In this document: one piece after another, positions 52,772 to 61,814 of the stretch
How the letters are laid out: every line of letters begins with the position of its first letter
Position numbering within the stretch: position 1 is the first letter of the stretch
NCBI RefSeq assembly: GCF_029953595.1
Contig: NZ_CP124537.1
Coordinates: forward strand, 62,001 to 126,000
Direction of reading: 5' to 3'
Length of the DNA: 64,000 nt
Source: Fuscovulum ytuae
Lineage (GTDB): Bacteria > Pseudomonadota > Alphaproteobacteria > Rhodobacterales > Rhodobacteraceae
Program-made: the position numbers and the translations under genes
Notes under the pieces: generated by a model
What the model saw: the letters and a program-made list of their open reading frames with translations, nothing else
Told to the model about the DNA's origin: nothing
The model's database searches: none

Positions 52772-54263
52772 CACCATCGTCATAGGCGCTGGCCCCAACG
52801 GCCTTGCTGCCGCGCATCGGCTCGCCAAATCCGGGGCGAAGGTGCTGCTGCTGGAAGCTGCTGCCATTCCGGGTGGCGGCGCTGCGACCTTGGCCCATCT
52901 GTCCTACAATCTCGACCCACGCGTGGCCGAAGGGATGGACCTCGCCCGCCATGGCCTGTCTTGGGCCGCAACGGCCCTACCGACCACCGCCTTGGCCGAG
53001 GACGGCAACCATCTGCGTCTCGACGGTGTGCTGGGCGAACGTCTTTCTGGCCCTGTGAACGCTGCCGATATCAAGGCATGGGCCGAACTCCGCGCACGGC
53101 TATTGCGCTTTGCCGCTGTGCTTGCGCCGCTCAATACCATGACCCCACCCCGTCCCGCCGCCGATCCGGCGAACCCGATCCTAAAACTGGCCAAGATCGG
53201 GCTTAAGGCGCGGATGATGGGCGCGGCCGAGTTTCGCGAACTGGGCCGCATCTTCCTGACCAACGTCTTCGACCTGTTGGATGATGAACTCAGCTCGCCC
53301 CTTCTGAAAGGGGCGCTGGCCTTTGACGCGACCCTAGGCTCATGGCTTGGCCCCCGGTCGCCGAATTCCGTTCTGCCTTGGCTTTACCGCCTGTCTGGTT
53401 CGACCGATGGCAAACAAGCTGCGATTGGCCTGCCCAAAGGCGGCATGCCTGCACTGGCTAAAGCAATGGCCAAGGCGGCAACCGCGGCAGGTGTCACCAT
53501 CCGTTGCAACGCCCGCGTGGCAACCATCGACGTGGAACATGGCACCACCACCGGGGTAACCTTGGCCGATGGCGAACAGATCACCGCGCGCCGTATCGTT
53601 TCGACCCTAGCACCCAAAGTGACACTGACGTCGCTCATCAATCCCCGTCATCTGGACGCCGGCCTGACCACACGCGCCCGCCACCAAAAGGCACGCGGTG
53701 GCGCGGCGCGTCTGGACCTGACGCTTTCCGAGCTGCCTGATTTCCGGGGGGCGGACCTGACGCATCGCCTGCTTATCGCCCCCTCGGATCAACACGTAGA
53801 ACGCGCCTTCAACCCCGTGAAATATGGCGAAGTTCCCGATAGACCGGTGATGGAAATCCTTATTCCCACGGCCCATTCTACCACAACCGAACACCAGCTT
53901 TCGGCTGTGGTCCAATACGCCCCTCATGCGCCTGCGGATCGCGACGCCGCCCGCGCTGCCATGCTTAGCGCCTGCCTTGCTCAGTTGGAACGCCACGCTC
54001 CCGGCATCGGCGCCCGCATCACCAATGCCAGCATTCGCATGCCCTATGACATCGAGGCCGAAACCGGCCTTCCCGGCGGCAATTGGCATGCAGGCGAACT
54101 CACTGTGGAACAGATGCTGTTCCTGCGTCCCCTTCCCGGAATCGCCCAGTATCGCACACCCATTTCTGGCCTCTGGCTCGCCTCTGCGGGATGCCATCCC
54201 GGCGGTGGGGTTTCGGGCACCCCCGGCTGGAACGCCGCCCTCGCGATGGAGGCCGCCAGATGA
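52758..54263 (+). CDS. FAD-dependent oxidoreductase, phytoene-desaturase/PYROXD2-like (second copy)
   Basis: A 501-residue flavoprotein of the same family as its upstream neighbour. It has FDTIVIGAGPNGLAAAHRLA at the N-terminus and LWLASAGCHPGGGVSGTPGWN at the C-terminus. The pattern GGAATLAHL replaces GGAAVSREL. It is about 36 residues shorter than the first and clearly divergent, so it is a paralogue, not a recent duplicate. The stop overlaps the next start by ATGA. Its function is presumably a second dehydrogenation or demethylation step in the same pathway. Confidence 0.86.
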   Translation: MPSFDTIVIGAGPNGLAAAHRLAKSGAKVLLLEAAAIPGGGAATLAHLSYNLDPRVAEGMDLARHGLSWAATALPTTALAEDGNHLRLDGVLGERLSGPVNAADIKAWAELRARLLRFAAVLAPLNTMTPPRPAADPANPILKLAKIGLKARMMGAAEFRELGRIFLTNVFDLLDDELSSPLLKGALAFDATLGSWLGPRSPNSVLPWLYRLSGSTDGKQAAIGLPKGGMPALAKAMAKAATAAGVTIRCNARVATIDVEHGTTTGVTLADGEQITARRIVSTLAPKVTLTSLINPRHLDAGLTTRARHQKARGGAARLDLTLSELPDFRGADLTHRLLIAPSDQHVERAFNPVKYGEVPDRPVMEILIPTAHSTTTEHQLSAVVQYAPHAPADRDAARAAMLSACLAQLERHAPGIGARITNASIRMPYDIEAETGLPGGNWHAGELTVEQMLFLRPLPGIAQYRTPISGLWLASAGCHPGGGVSGTPGWNAALAMEAAR

Positions 54264-55444
54264 ACGACCTGCGCCATTACGAAACCTCCCTCCTTCCCAC
54301 ACCCTTTCACGCCCGGACCGAAGCCGCGTGCAAGACGCATGCTTGGGCCAATTGGGGCGGCTATCGCACCGTCACCACCTTCGAAGACCTTGCGATGGAA
54401 CATTCCGCCATCCGCAATGCGGCCACGCTTTATGACCTTTGCCCGATGATCAAATATCGGATCGAAGGCCCCGATGCGCTGGCCTTCCTTGACCGCCTTA
54501 CCCCCCGCCATGTCGGCAAGTTGCGGGTGGGATCGGTGCATTACACCATCTGGTGCGATGATGCGGGCCATCTTCTTGATGACGGCACCCTTTTCCGGTT
54601 GGCCGAGAACCGCTTTCGCCTGTGCTGTCAGGAACGCCACCTCCCTTGGCTGCTGGACAGCGCATATGGCTTCGACGTCACCGTGACGGAAGAAACCGAC
54701 GAGATCGCCGCCCTGTCTCTGCAAGGCCCCACCTCGGCCGAAATACTTCGCCGCGCTGGGTTCGATATCGACACCCTCAAACCCTTTCGCCTAACGGACC
54801 TACCCTTCGCGCAAGGCCGCCTGATGATCTCGCGCACCGGCTTTACCGGCGATCTGGGCTATGAACTTTGGACAACGCCCGACCTCGCGCTTGCGCTTTG
54901 GGATCACCTGATGCAGGCGGGCGCATTATATGGCCTGCGTCCGATCGGGTCCGACGCGCTGAATATCGCGCGGCTTGAGGCCGGGTTCATCATCACGGGC
55001 TACGACTTCATCCCCGCCCATGTCTGCCTGCGCGAAGATCGGTTGCGCAGCCCGCTCGACATGGGTCTGGGCTGGCTGATCGATTGGGACAAGGGCCATT
55101 TTACAGGACGGAACGCCTTGCTGAAACAGCGCGCGAAAGGCCCGAAATGGGCCTTTGTCGGGCTGGAAATCGAAGGCAACATCCCCGCCGATGGCGCAAT
55201 TCTTTACCGTGCGCAAAAGCATGAGGCCGGCGTGGTGACCGGGGCTTGCTGGTCCCCCACCCTGAAACGCAACATTGCGCTGGCACAGGTTCAGGCTGAT
55301 CTGGTGAAAAGTTCCGATCTATGGGCAGAAATCTATGCCCTGCGCGAGTTGCATTATGCCAAGATGATGATGCGCGCCCGGGTGGTGGACCGTCCCTTCT
55401 ACAGCCCCGCCCGCCGCACCCAGACCCCGCCTGCGAGGTTCTGA
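54260..55444 (+). CDS. GcvT-like aminomethyltransferase family protein
   Basis: A 394-residue protein of the folate-dependent aminomethyltransferase fold shared by GcvT, sarcosine-type demethylases and DmdA. Seen are HSAIRNAATLYDLCPMIKYR, LDRLTPRHVGKLRVGSVHYT, SRTGFTGDLGYELWTT and RLEAGFIITGYDF, which follow the GcvT family through its length. It would move a methyl or one-carbon unit from an N- or S-methyl compound to tetrahydrofolate. ATG 54260 (MNDLRHYET) overlaps the upstream stop by four bases. The TGATG at its end starts the first Rieske gene. Confidence 0.87.
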   Translation: MNDLRHYETSLLPTPFHARTEAACKTHAWANWGGYRTVTTFEDLAMEHSAIRNAATLYDLCPMIKYRIEGPDALAFLDRLTPRHVGKLRVGSVHYTIWCDDAGHLLDDGTLFRLAENRFRLCCQERHLPWLLDSAYGFDVTVTEETDEIAALSLQGPTSAEILRRAGFDIDTLKPFRLTDLPFAQGRLMISRTGFTGDLGYELWTTPDLALALWDHLMQAGALYGLRPIGSDALNIARLEAGFIITGYDFIPAHVCLREDRLRSPLDMGLGWLIDWDKGHFTGRNALLKQRAKGPKWAFVGLEIEGNIPADGAILYRAQKHEAGVVTGACWSPTLKRNIALAQVQADLVKSSDLWAEIYALRELHYAKMMMRARVVDRPFYSPARRTQTPPARF

Positions 55445-56580
55445 TGGGACAGGAAGACCGCCATCCGCTTTCCCCCCGCCTCGGGCATTGTCCGGCAGGT
55501 CTCCCCCGCTCGGCCTATCTGGATGCGGGTTGGCTCGAACGTGAAATGGCCAGCATTTTTGCCCGCCACTGGGTCATGGTTGGTCGGGTGTCCGATTTCA
55601 CCCCCGGCAGGATGCGGCGGGTGACAGTGGGCAATGCCCCGGTGATCGTTGCAAGAACGGCAGATGGTGGCATCGCGGCCTATCACAATTCCTGCCCTCA
55701 TCGCGGATCGGAACTCTGCCGCGCCGAGGTGGAAGAGATCGGCCGCCTGATCCGCTGCCCCTATCACGCCTTCGCCTATGCCGCCGAGGATGGCCGCCTT
55801 GTCGCCACGGGCCATGCCCGCCCCACGGCGGATTTCGACCGCGCGGCCCATGGACTGCGCGACGTGGCGCATCAGGTTTGGAACGGCTTTCTCTTCCTGT
55901 CGCTGTCCACGAATCCGCCGCCCCTACATGCCGACGTGCCGCTGTCCACGCTGGACAATTGGCCCATGGCCAGCCTTGTCACCGGGCATCGCTGGCAGGC
56001 CGACATCGAATGCAACTGGAAAACATTCTGGGAAAATTATTCCGAATGCCTGCATTGCCCCGGCATCCACCCAGAGCTTTGCGATATGGTTCCCGTCTAT
56101 GCCCGTGGCATCATGGGCGTGACCGAGGCGCATGACTGGCAACCCGACCACCCCACCCAGCCCAATCTACGACCGGGCGCCCAGACATGGACGGCAGACG
56201 GCGCGCTTTGCGCCCCCCCCTTCCCCGGTCTTTCCGATGCCGAACGCGCCGTGGGTTATACTTTTGTCACCCTCTGGCCTACGGCCTATGTCGTGGCCCA
56301 TGCCGATTACGTCCGTTCCGTCCGCATCGAACCTCTGGCACCCGAACGCACCCGGCTGACCGCCGAATGGCATTTTGCGCCAGAGGCGCTGCCAAAACTC
56401 GATCCCGCTGCCGTCGCGGCCTTTGCCATCACGGTTTTGGAACAGGATGGCCATGCCGCTGAAATGAACCAGCGTGGCATGCGCTCTCCTGCCTTCAACG
56501 CCGCGCGCCTGATGCCCGAAGAATACGAGATTCACAATTTTCATCGCTGGATTCTATCTGAAATGGAGGATCGCCCATGA
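55444..56580 (+). CDS. Rieske non-heme iron oxygenase alpha subunit (first)
   Basis: A 378-residue oxygenase alpha subunit. The Rieske motif is SCPHRGSELC with RCPYHAFAY (C-X-H ... C-X2-H). The mononuclear iron site is WENYSECLHCPGIHPEL, with E-X2-H-X4-H spacing. Such enzymes include glycine-betaine and carnitine monooxygenases that remove methyl groups from quaternary amines. ATG 55444 is set by TGATG overlap; the frame open back to 55321 is the previous gene read out of phase. No reductase component is encoded within the visible part of the operon. Confidence 0.92.
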   Translation: MGQEDRHPLSPRLGHCPAGLPRSAYLDAGWLEREMASIFARHWVMVGRVSDFTPGRMRRVTVGNAPVIVARTADGGIAAYHNSCPHRGSELCRAEVEEIGRLIRCPYHAFAYAAEDGRLVATGHARPTADFDRAAHGLRDVAHQVWNGFLFLSLSTNPPPLHADVPLSTLDNWPMASLVTGHRWQADIECNWKTFWENYSECLHCPGIHPELCDMVPVYARGIMGVTEAHDWQPDHPTQPNLRPGAQTWTADGALCAPPFPGLSDAERAVGYTFVTLWPTAYVVAHADYVRSVRIEPLAPERTRLTAEWHFAPEALPKLDPAAVAAFAITVLEQDGHAAEMNQRGMRSPAFNAARLMPEEYEIHNFHRWILSEMEDRP

Positions 56581-57794
56581 CCGATCTGCCCTATGCCACC
56601 CTGCCCATCCCCAATGACTGGGATCGTCGCGGCCTGCCCGCTTGGGCCTATCACTCGCCCGCGCTCTTTGATCTGGAGCGCGACCATGTGTTCCTGAACC
56701 ACTGGCAAATCGTCGGGCATGAATGCGACATTCCTGATCCGGGCGATTGGCTGTCCTTCGACCTGCTTGGTGAACGGGCCGTCATCATGCGCGGGGCAGA
56801 TGGCGTGGTGCGGGCCTTCCACAACCTTTGTCGCCATCGCGGCGCGCGCGTGGTGGATGGCGTTGAAGGCAATTGCAAAGGCGCCATCGTCTGCCCCTTC
56901 CATGGCTGGGTCTATAACCTTGACGGCACGCTGCGTGGGGCCGCTCGCCCCTCCACCTTTGGCGAGATGAAGCGCGAAGATTTCGGCCTAAAGCCCATCG
57001 AATTGTCCATCGCCCATGGCTTCCTCTTCATCCGGTTCAAGCCGGGGCCACAGCCTGCGGTCAGTGACCTTCTGGCCCCCTTCGCCGTTGATTTCGACGC
57101 CTATCGGATGACCGAGCTTCTGCCCGTCAACACCCCGGACTGGACAACCGAATTGCCGGTGAACTGGAAATCGGTGCGCGACGTGGACAATGAAGGCTAT
57201 CACGTCGCCCTCGCCCATCCCGCGCTGCAAGAACTCTATGGCCGCACCTATCGCGATCACCAATTGGAAAACGGCCTGTCGATGTCCATTGGCTGGTACG
57301 GCGATGCACCGGGGCGGGGCTGGTCGGTTCGGCAATATGTCCGGCATTCACCCGAACGGACCGACCTGCCGCCGCATCTGCAAAAGGCATGGACCTATTA
57401 CGGCATCTTCCCCAGCATCGTCTTTTCCATGACACCGGAAGGGGTGCAGTTCTATCAGGACATTCCCCTGTCTGTGGGCCACACCCGCCTTACAGGTCGC
57501 ACCTATCGTTGGGCGAACGAAAGCCGCGAAACCCGGCTCGCGCGGTATTTGGCAATGCGCATCGACCGCGCCACTTCGGCCGAGGATCAGCAGCTTTCCA
57601 TCTGGTCGAACGAGTCGATGAAATCGCAATCCTTCGAAGGTTTTCACCTCTCGGATCTCGAATACGGTCTGCGCCGCCACCATGACAGCCTGCGCGCCTT
57701 GCTGCCTATCCTTACGGTCGAGGACACGCCCGAAGAAAGCCAGATACCGGCACTGAATGCACAAATGGCTTGCCGGAATCACCCCCCGGCGTAA
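56577..57794 (+). CDS. Rieske non-heme iron oxygenase alpha subunit (second)
   Basis: A 405-residue oxygenase alpha subunit. The Rieske motif is LCRHRGARVV with VCPFHGWVYNLDG, and the iron site reads VDNEGYHVALAHPAL, again E-X2-H-X4-H. It overlaps the first Rieske gene by ATGA. It differs from the first over most of its length, so it likely has a different substrate or acts on the product of the first. The two could also work as alternative subunits of one oxygenase, which is less usual. The same missing reductase applies. Confidence 0.92.
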   Translation: MTDLPYATLPIPNDWDRRGLPAWAYHSPALFDLERDHVFLNHWQIVGHECDIPDPGDWLSFDLLGERAVIMRGADGVVRAFHNLCRHRGARVVDGVEGNCKGAIVCPFHGWVYNLDGTLRGAARPSTFGEMKREDFGLKPIELSIAHGFLFIRFKPGPQPAVSDLLAPFAVDFDAYRMTELLPVNTPDWTTELPVNWKSVRDVDNEGYHVALAHPALQELYGRTYRDHQLENGLSMSIGWYGDAPGRGWSVRQYVRHSPERTDLPPHLQKAWTYYGIFPSIVFSMTPEGVQFYQDIPLSVGHTRLTGRTYRWANESRETRLARYLAMRIDRATSAEDQQLSIWSNESMKSQSFEGFHLSDLEYGLRRHHDSLRALLPILTVEDTPEESQIPALNAQMACRNHPPA

Positions 57795-57834
57795 GCTGAC
57801 CTCAATGATACAAATGAACAACAGGGAGAAAGCC

Positions 57835-58938
57835 ATGAAACTGACCCGTCGCAGCACCCTTCTCGGCATGAGCGCTACGCTGTCGGCCCCCTTTGTTCGC
57901 CCCTCTTGGGCGCAAGGCGGGGTCGTAAATGTGTATAATTGGTCCGACTATATCGGCGAAACCACGCTGGCCGATTTCACCGCCGAAACCGGGGTTGAGG
58001 TGGTCTATGACCTCTATGCCAGCGCCGAAGAAATGCAGGCCAAACTTCTTGCCGGCTCAACAGGTTATGATGTCGTGCTGCATTCCGGTCAGGGCTTGCC
58101 CCGCTCGATTCAGGCAGGCGTTCTGCAAAAGATCGACAAATCGAAACTGACGGGCTGGGGCAATCTCGACACCGAAATCCTGCGGATCGGCGAAACCTAC
58201 GATCCGGGCTATGACTACTGCGTTCCCTATATGTGGGGATCGGTCGGCATGACCTATAATCTCGATCTGGTAAAGGAACGCTTGCCCGACGCGGACCTGA
58301 ATTCGCTAGACACGCTTCTGAACCCGGAAAATGCGGCAGCCTTGGCAGATTGCGGCATCTCGCTGCTCGACAGCCCGAATGACATCGGCTTCATGATCCT
58401 CAGCCATCTTGGGATCGACCCCAATACCGCAGGCCCGGACGAATGGGCCAAACTCGTCGAAGCGGTGCGCCCCATCCGCGATTACATCGCGACCTTCGAC
58501 AATTCGAACTACCTCAGCGGCATTCCAAATGGCGAACTTTGCGCCGTCAACACATGGTCGGGCGATTACGGGGTGGCCAAGGCCCGCGGTGCCGAAGCAG
58601 GGATCGAATTGAACCTCGGCTACTTCATCCCGCGCACAGGTTCACCGGCATGGTTCGATGTCTGGGCCGTGCCATCGGATTCCCGCAACGTCGAAAACGC
58701 CCATCTCTTCATGGATTATATGCTACGGCCAGAAGTGATCGCCGCTTGCACCAACTTCACCGGCTATGCCAGCGCGAACAAAGCGGCGCTTCCCTTCGTC
58801 GATCCGGCCATCGCCGCCGATCCCGCGGTCTATCCCGATAGCGAGGCGTTGGCGCGCATGTATACTCCGCTCCCGCAGACCGAACAGCAGGAAACAGACC
58901 TGAACCGTGCTTGGACCATGATCAAAACGGGCGGCTGA
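57835..58938 (+). CDS. PotD-like ABC importer periplasmic binding protein
   Basis: A 367-residue binding protein of the spermidine/putrescine (PotD/PotF) type. It has a Tat-like leader (TRRSTLLGMSATLSAPFVRP) and a mature start VVNVYNWSDYIGETTLADFT, the hallmark of the family. The central YMWGSVGMTYNLDLVKERLP segment and the DSRNVENAHLFMDYMLRPE end also match. In this operon it may bind a methylated amine, betaine or other cation; the family is known to include such ligands. ATG 57835 follows AGGGAGAAAG. It is 40 bases after the second Rieske gene. Confidence 0.92.
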   Translation: MKLTRRSTLLGMSATLSAPFVRPSWAQGGVVNVYNWSDYIGETTLADFTAETGVEVVYDLYASAEEMQAKLLAGSTGYDVVLHSGQGLPRSIQAGVLQKIDKSKLTGWGNLDTEILRIGETYDPGYDYCVPYMWGSVGMTYNLDLVKERLPDADLNSLDTLLNPENAAALADCGISLLDSPNDIGFMILSHLGIDPNTAGPDEWAKLVEAVRPIRDYIATFDNSNYLSGIPNGELCAVNTWSGDYGVAKARGAEAGIELNLGYFIPRTGSPAWFDVWAVPSDSRNVENAHLFMDYMLRPEVIAACTNFTGYASANKAALPFVDPAIAADPAVYPDSEALARMYTPLPQTEQQETDLNRAWTMIKTGG

Positions 58939-58940
58939 TC

Positions 58941-60056
58941 ATGCCGGTGGATGCGCCCAATGCGGGCGAACCCTTTCTTCGGATCGAAGGGGTATCAAAG
59001 ACCTTCGGCACTTTTCAGGCGGTCAAGAACGTCTCCCTCACCGTCGAGAAGGGCGAGATTTTCTCCCTCCTCGGCGGGTCGGGCTGCGGCAAGACCACGC
59101 TGTTGCGGATGCTTGCAGGGTTCGAAGAACCTACCGCGGGCCGCATCTTCCTTGACGGGCGCGATATGGCGGGCGTTCCCCCGTGGTCGCGCCCCGTCCA
59201 CATGATGTTCCAAAGCTATGCGCTTTTTCCCCATATGACCGTGGAAAAGAACATCGCTTACGGGCTGAAGCACGAAACCATGTCAGCCTCGGCCCGCGCG
59301 GACCGGGTGCGCGAGATGCTTGATCTCGTGCAGCTCACCTCTTTCGCAAACCGCAAACCGCACCAGATTTCGGGGGGTCAACGCCAGCGTGTCGCCTTGG
59401 CACGCGCCTTAGCCCGGCAACCCAAATTGCTTCTCCTTGACGAACCCTTGGCCGCGCTTGACAAGAAATTGCGCGAACATACGCAATTCGAACTGATGTC
59501 GATCCAGCAAAGGACGGGCGTCACCTTCATCGTCGTGACCCACGATCAGGAAGAGGCGATGACCCTGTCCGACCGCATCGCCGTGATGGACAAGGGCGAG
59601 GTGCGGCAGGTCGGCAGCCCGACCGAGATTTATGAATTCCCGAACAGTCGTTTTGTTGCGGGTTTCATCGGATCTATCAACACGTTCGACGCCACAGTCA
59701 CCGCCCGTGATGACGGCCATTTGCACCTGTCCCTGCCCGCTTTGGGGGTGAATGTGACGGCCCGCGACGTGCCACATGTCACCCCGGGGCAAACTGTTAC
59801 CCTTGCCATCCGCCCCGAAAAGATACGCATCAGCCGCGACACACCCGACGGCCCCAACGCGCTGCGTGGATCGGTGCGCGACCTTGCCTATTTCGGCAAG
59901 GACAGCCTTTACCGCATCGCCCTGCCGTCGGGCACGCTGGTGCAGGCCCATGCCGTCAATGCCCGGCGCGGCGATGAAGGCACGCGCGTGGCCGACTGGG
60001 ACGATGCCGTCTGGCTGTCCTTCGACCCCGCCGCAGCCATCGTTTTGGCGGAATAG
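58941..60056 (+). CDS. PotA-like ABC importer ATPase
   Basis: A 371-residue ATPase of the PotA/FbpC type. Walker A is GGSGCGKTT, the signature is ISGGQRQRVALARAL and Walker B is LLLLDEPLAALDKK. The C-terminal TOBE domain includes TVTLAIRPEKIRISR. ATG 58941 follows the binding-protein stop by two bases. It energises import through the two permeases that follow. The frame extending to 58911 would overlap the binding protein and is rejected. Confidence 0.94.
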   Translation: MPVDAPNAGEPFLRIEGVSKTFGTFQAVKNVSLTVEKGEIFSLLGGSGCGKTTLLRMLAGFEEPTAGRIFLDGRDMAGVPPWSRPVHMMFQSYALFPHMTVEKNIAYGLKHETMSASARADRVREMLDLVQLTSFANRKPHQISGGQRQRVALARALARQPKLLLLDEPLAALDKKLREHTQFELMSIQQRTGVTFIVVTHDQEEAMTLSDRIAVMDKGEVRQVGSPTEIYEFPNSRFVAGFIGSINTFDATVTARDDGHLHLSLPALGVNVTARDVPHVTPGQTVTLAIRPEKIRISRDTPDGPNALRGSVRDLAYFGKDSLYRIALPSGTLVQAHAVNARRGDEGTRVADWDDAVWLSFDPAAAIVLAE

Positions 60057-60060
60057 CCCA

Positions 60061-60978
60061 ATGGCAGACCGCGCCCCCCAAACGAAATACATGGATCGCC
60101 GGGGCTGGTCGGACATCATCATCGGCGCACCCTATGTTTGGCTGGTGCTCTTCTTCCTTCTGCCCTTCCTCATCGTGGTCGGGATGAGCGTGGCGACCAA
60201 GACACCGACTGCGCCGCCCTTTTCCTTTGGCGGCGACTATCCCCTTATCAACCTGCAGGCCTATCAGCGCATCCTGACGGATGACCTTTATCTGCGGGCC
60301 TTCCTCACCTCGCTTGCCAACGCCGCCGTGGCGATGGTGCTGTGCCTTCTCCTTGGCTATCCCATGGCGCTTGCCCTGACACGGATGTCGCGCGGCTGGC
60401 GCAACGTCATGCTGATGTTGGTGATCCTGCCCTTCTGGACGTCGTTCCTGCTGCGTGTCTACGCATGGATGGGCCTGATGGGGCGCAACAGCTGGTTCAA
60501 CCAGATGCTGACGGATTGGTGGAACTTCATCGTGCCCGTCGATTGGGCGGTGCGGTCCATCCCGATGATGAACAGCAATTTCGCCGTCGTGCTTGTGATG
60601 GTCTACACCTATCTGCCCTTCATGATCCTGCCGCTTTATGCCAGCCTCGAACGGCTCGACACCACGCTGGACGAGGCGGCGATGGACCTCGGCTCCACAC
60701 CGGCGCAGGTCTTTCGCGATGTGACCCTGCCGCAATCCATCCCCGGCATCGTGGCAGGCGGCATGCTGGTCTTTATCCCGGCGGCGGGGGAATTGGTGAT
60801 CCCCACACTCGTTGGCAATGCCTCAGACCCGATGATCGGGCGCATCATTTCCGACGAATTCGCCACAGCGCGCGACTGGCCCATGGCTTCGGCCGTGGCC
60901 GTGGCCCTGCTGGTGCTGATGGTGATCCCGACGATGATCTACACCCATTACCAAGGACGGGCGGAGGGCTCGAAATGA
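60061..60978 (+). CDS. PotB-like ABC importer permease
   Basis: A 305-residue permease with six membrane helices. The first helix is IIIGAPYVWLVLFFLLPFLI, and the EAA loop is LDEAAMDLGSTPAQVFRDVTLP. The block LPFWTSFLLRVYAWMGLMG is typical of PotB and PotH. ATG 60061 starts four bases after the ATPase stop. It pairs with the PotC-like protein, whose start overlaps its TGA. Confidence 0.93.
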   Translation: MADRAPQTKYMDRRGWSDIIIGAPYVWLVLFFLLPFLIVVGMSVATKTPTAPPFSFGGDYPLINLQAYQRILTDDLYLRAFLTSLANAAVAMVLCLLLGYPMALALTRMSRGWRNVMLMLVILPFWTSFLLRVYAWMGLMGRNSWFNQMLTDWWNFIVPVDWAVRSIPMMNSNFAVVLVMVYTYLPFMILPLYASLERLDTTLDEAAMDLGSTPAQVFRDVTLPQSIPGIVAGGMLVFIPAAGELVIPTLVGNASDPMIGRIISDEFATARDWPMASAVAVALLVLMVIPTMIYTHYQGRAEGSK

Positions 60979-61814
60979 AGCGCAGCCCCGTCTTCCTGAT
61001 CACGGTCCTCTGCTTTGGCTTTGCCTTCCTCTACATCCCGATCCTGTCGATGATCGTCTACAGCTTCAACGCCTCTCGCCTTGCCACGGTCTGGGGTGGC
61101 TTTTCGACGAAATGGTATGTCTCGCTTCTGTCCAACAAACAGGTGATGGATGCGCTGATCCTGTCGCTGAAGATCGCCGTCATCTCGGCCACCTTCGCCA
61201 CCATCCTTGGCACCATGGCAGGCATCGCGCTGGCACGGTTCCGCAAATTCAAAGGCCGGGTGATCTTTTCCGGCCTTGTCACCGCACCGCTCATCATGCC
61301 CGAAGTCATCACCGGGATTTCCAGCCTGATCTTCTTCATCCTGCTCGCCGAATGGATCGGCTGGCCGGGTCAGCGCGGTTTCACCACCATCACGCTGGCG
61401 CATATCACCTTTTCCATGGTCTTCGTGACAACGATCGTGCAGGCCCGCATGATCCAAGCCGACCGTGCGATCGAAGAGGCGGCGATGGACCTCGGCTCGC
61501 GCCCTTGGCAGGTGCTGTTCGATGTGACATTGCCCGTCATCAGCCCTGCTATCCTGTCAGGCTGGCTTTTGGCTTTCACCATCTCGCTGGATGACGTGGT
61601 CATCACCACTTTCACCACCGGGCCGGGGGCCACCACGCTGCCTCTGCTGATCTGGTCTAAGGTCAAGCTGGGCGTCACCCCCGACATCAACGCGCTGGCC
61701 ACGCTGATGGTGGTCACCGTAGGCCTTGGCGTCATCATTGCGGGCATCGTCCTCAACCGGGCCGAGGCGCGACGACTGGCCGATGAACGCATGGCCTATC
61801 GCAGCAATGACTGA
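60975..61814 (+). CDS. PotC-like ABC importer permease
   Basis: A 279-residue permease. Helix one is PVFLITVLCFGFAFLYIPIL, followed by the PotC/PotI-like SMIVYSFNASRLATVWGGFS. The EAA loop is IEEAAMDLGSRPWQVLFDVTLP, and FTISLDDVVITTFTTGPGA is a family block. ATGA overlap links it to the PotB-like gene, and its end overlaps the cupin gene by 8 bases, so the importer and the enzymes are one operon. Confidence 0.93.
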   Translation: MKRSPVFLITVLCFGFAFLYIPILSMIVYSFNASRLATVWGGFSTKWYVSLLSNKQVMDALILSLKIAVISATFATILGTMAGIALARFRKFKGRVIFSGLVTAPLIMPEVITGISSLIFFILLAEWIGWPGQRGFTTITLAHITFSMVFVTTIVQARMIQADRAIEEAAMDLGSRPWQVLFDVTLPVISPAILSGWLLAFTISLDDVVITTFTTGPGATTLPLLIWSKVKLGVTPDINALATLMVVTVGLGVIIAGIVLNRAEARRLADERMAYRSND

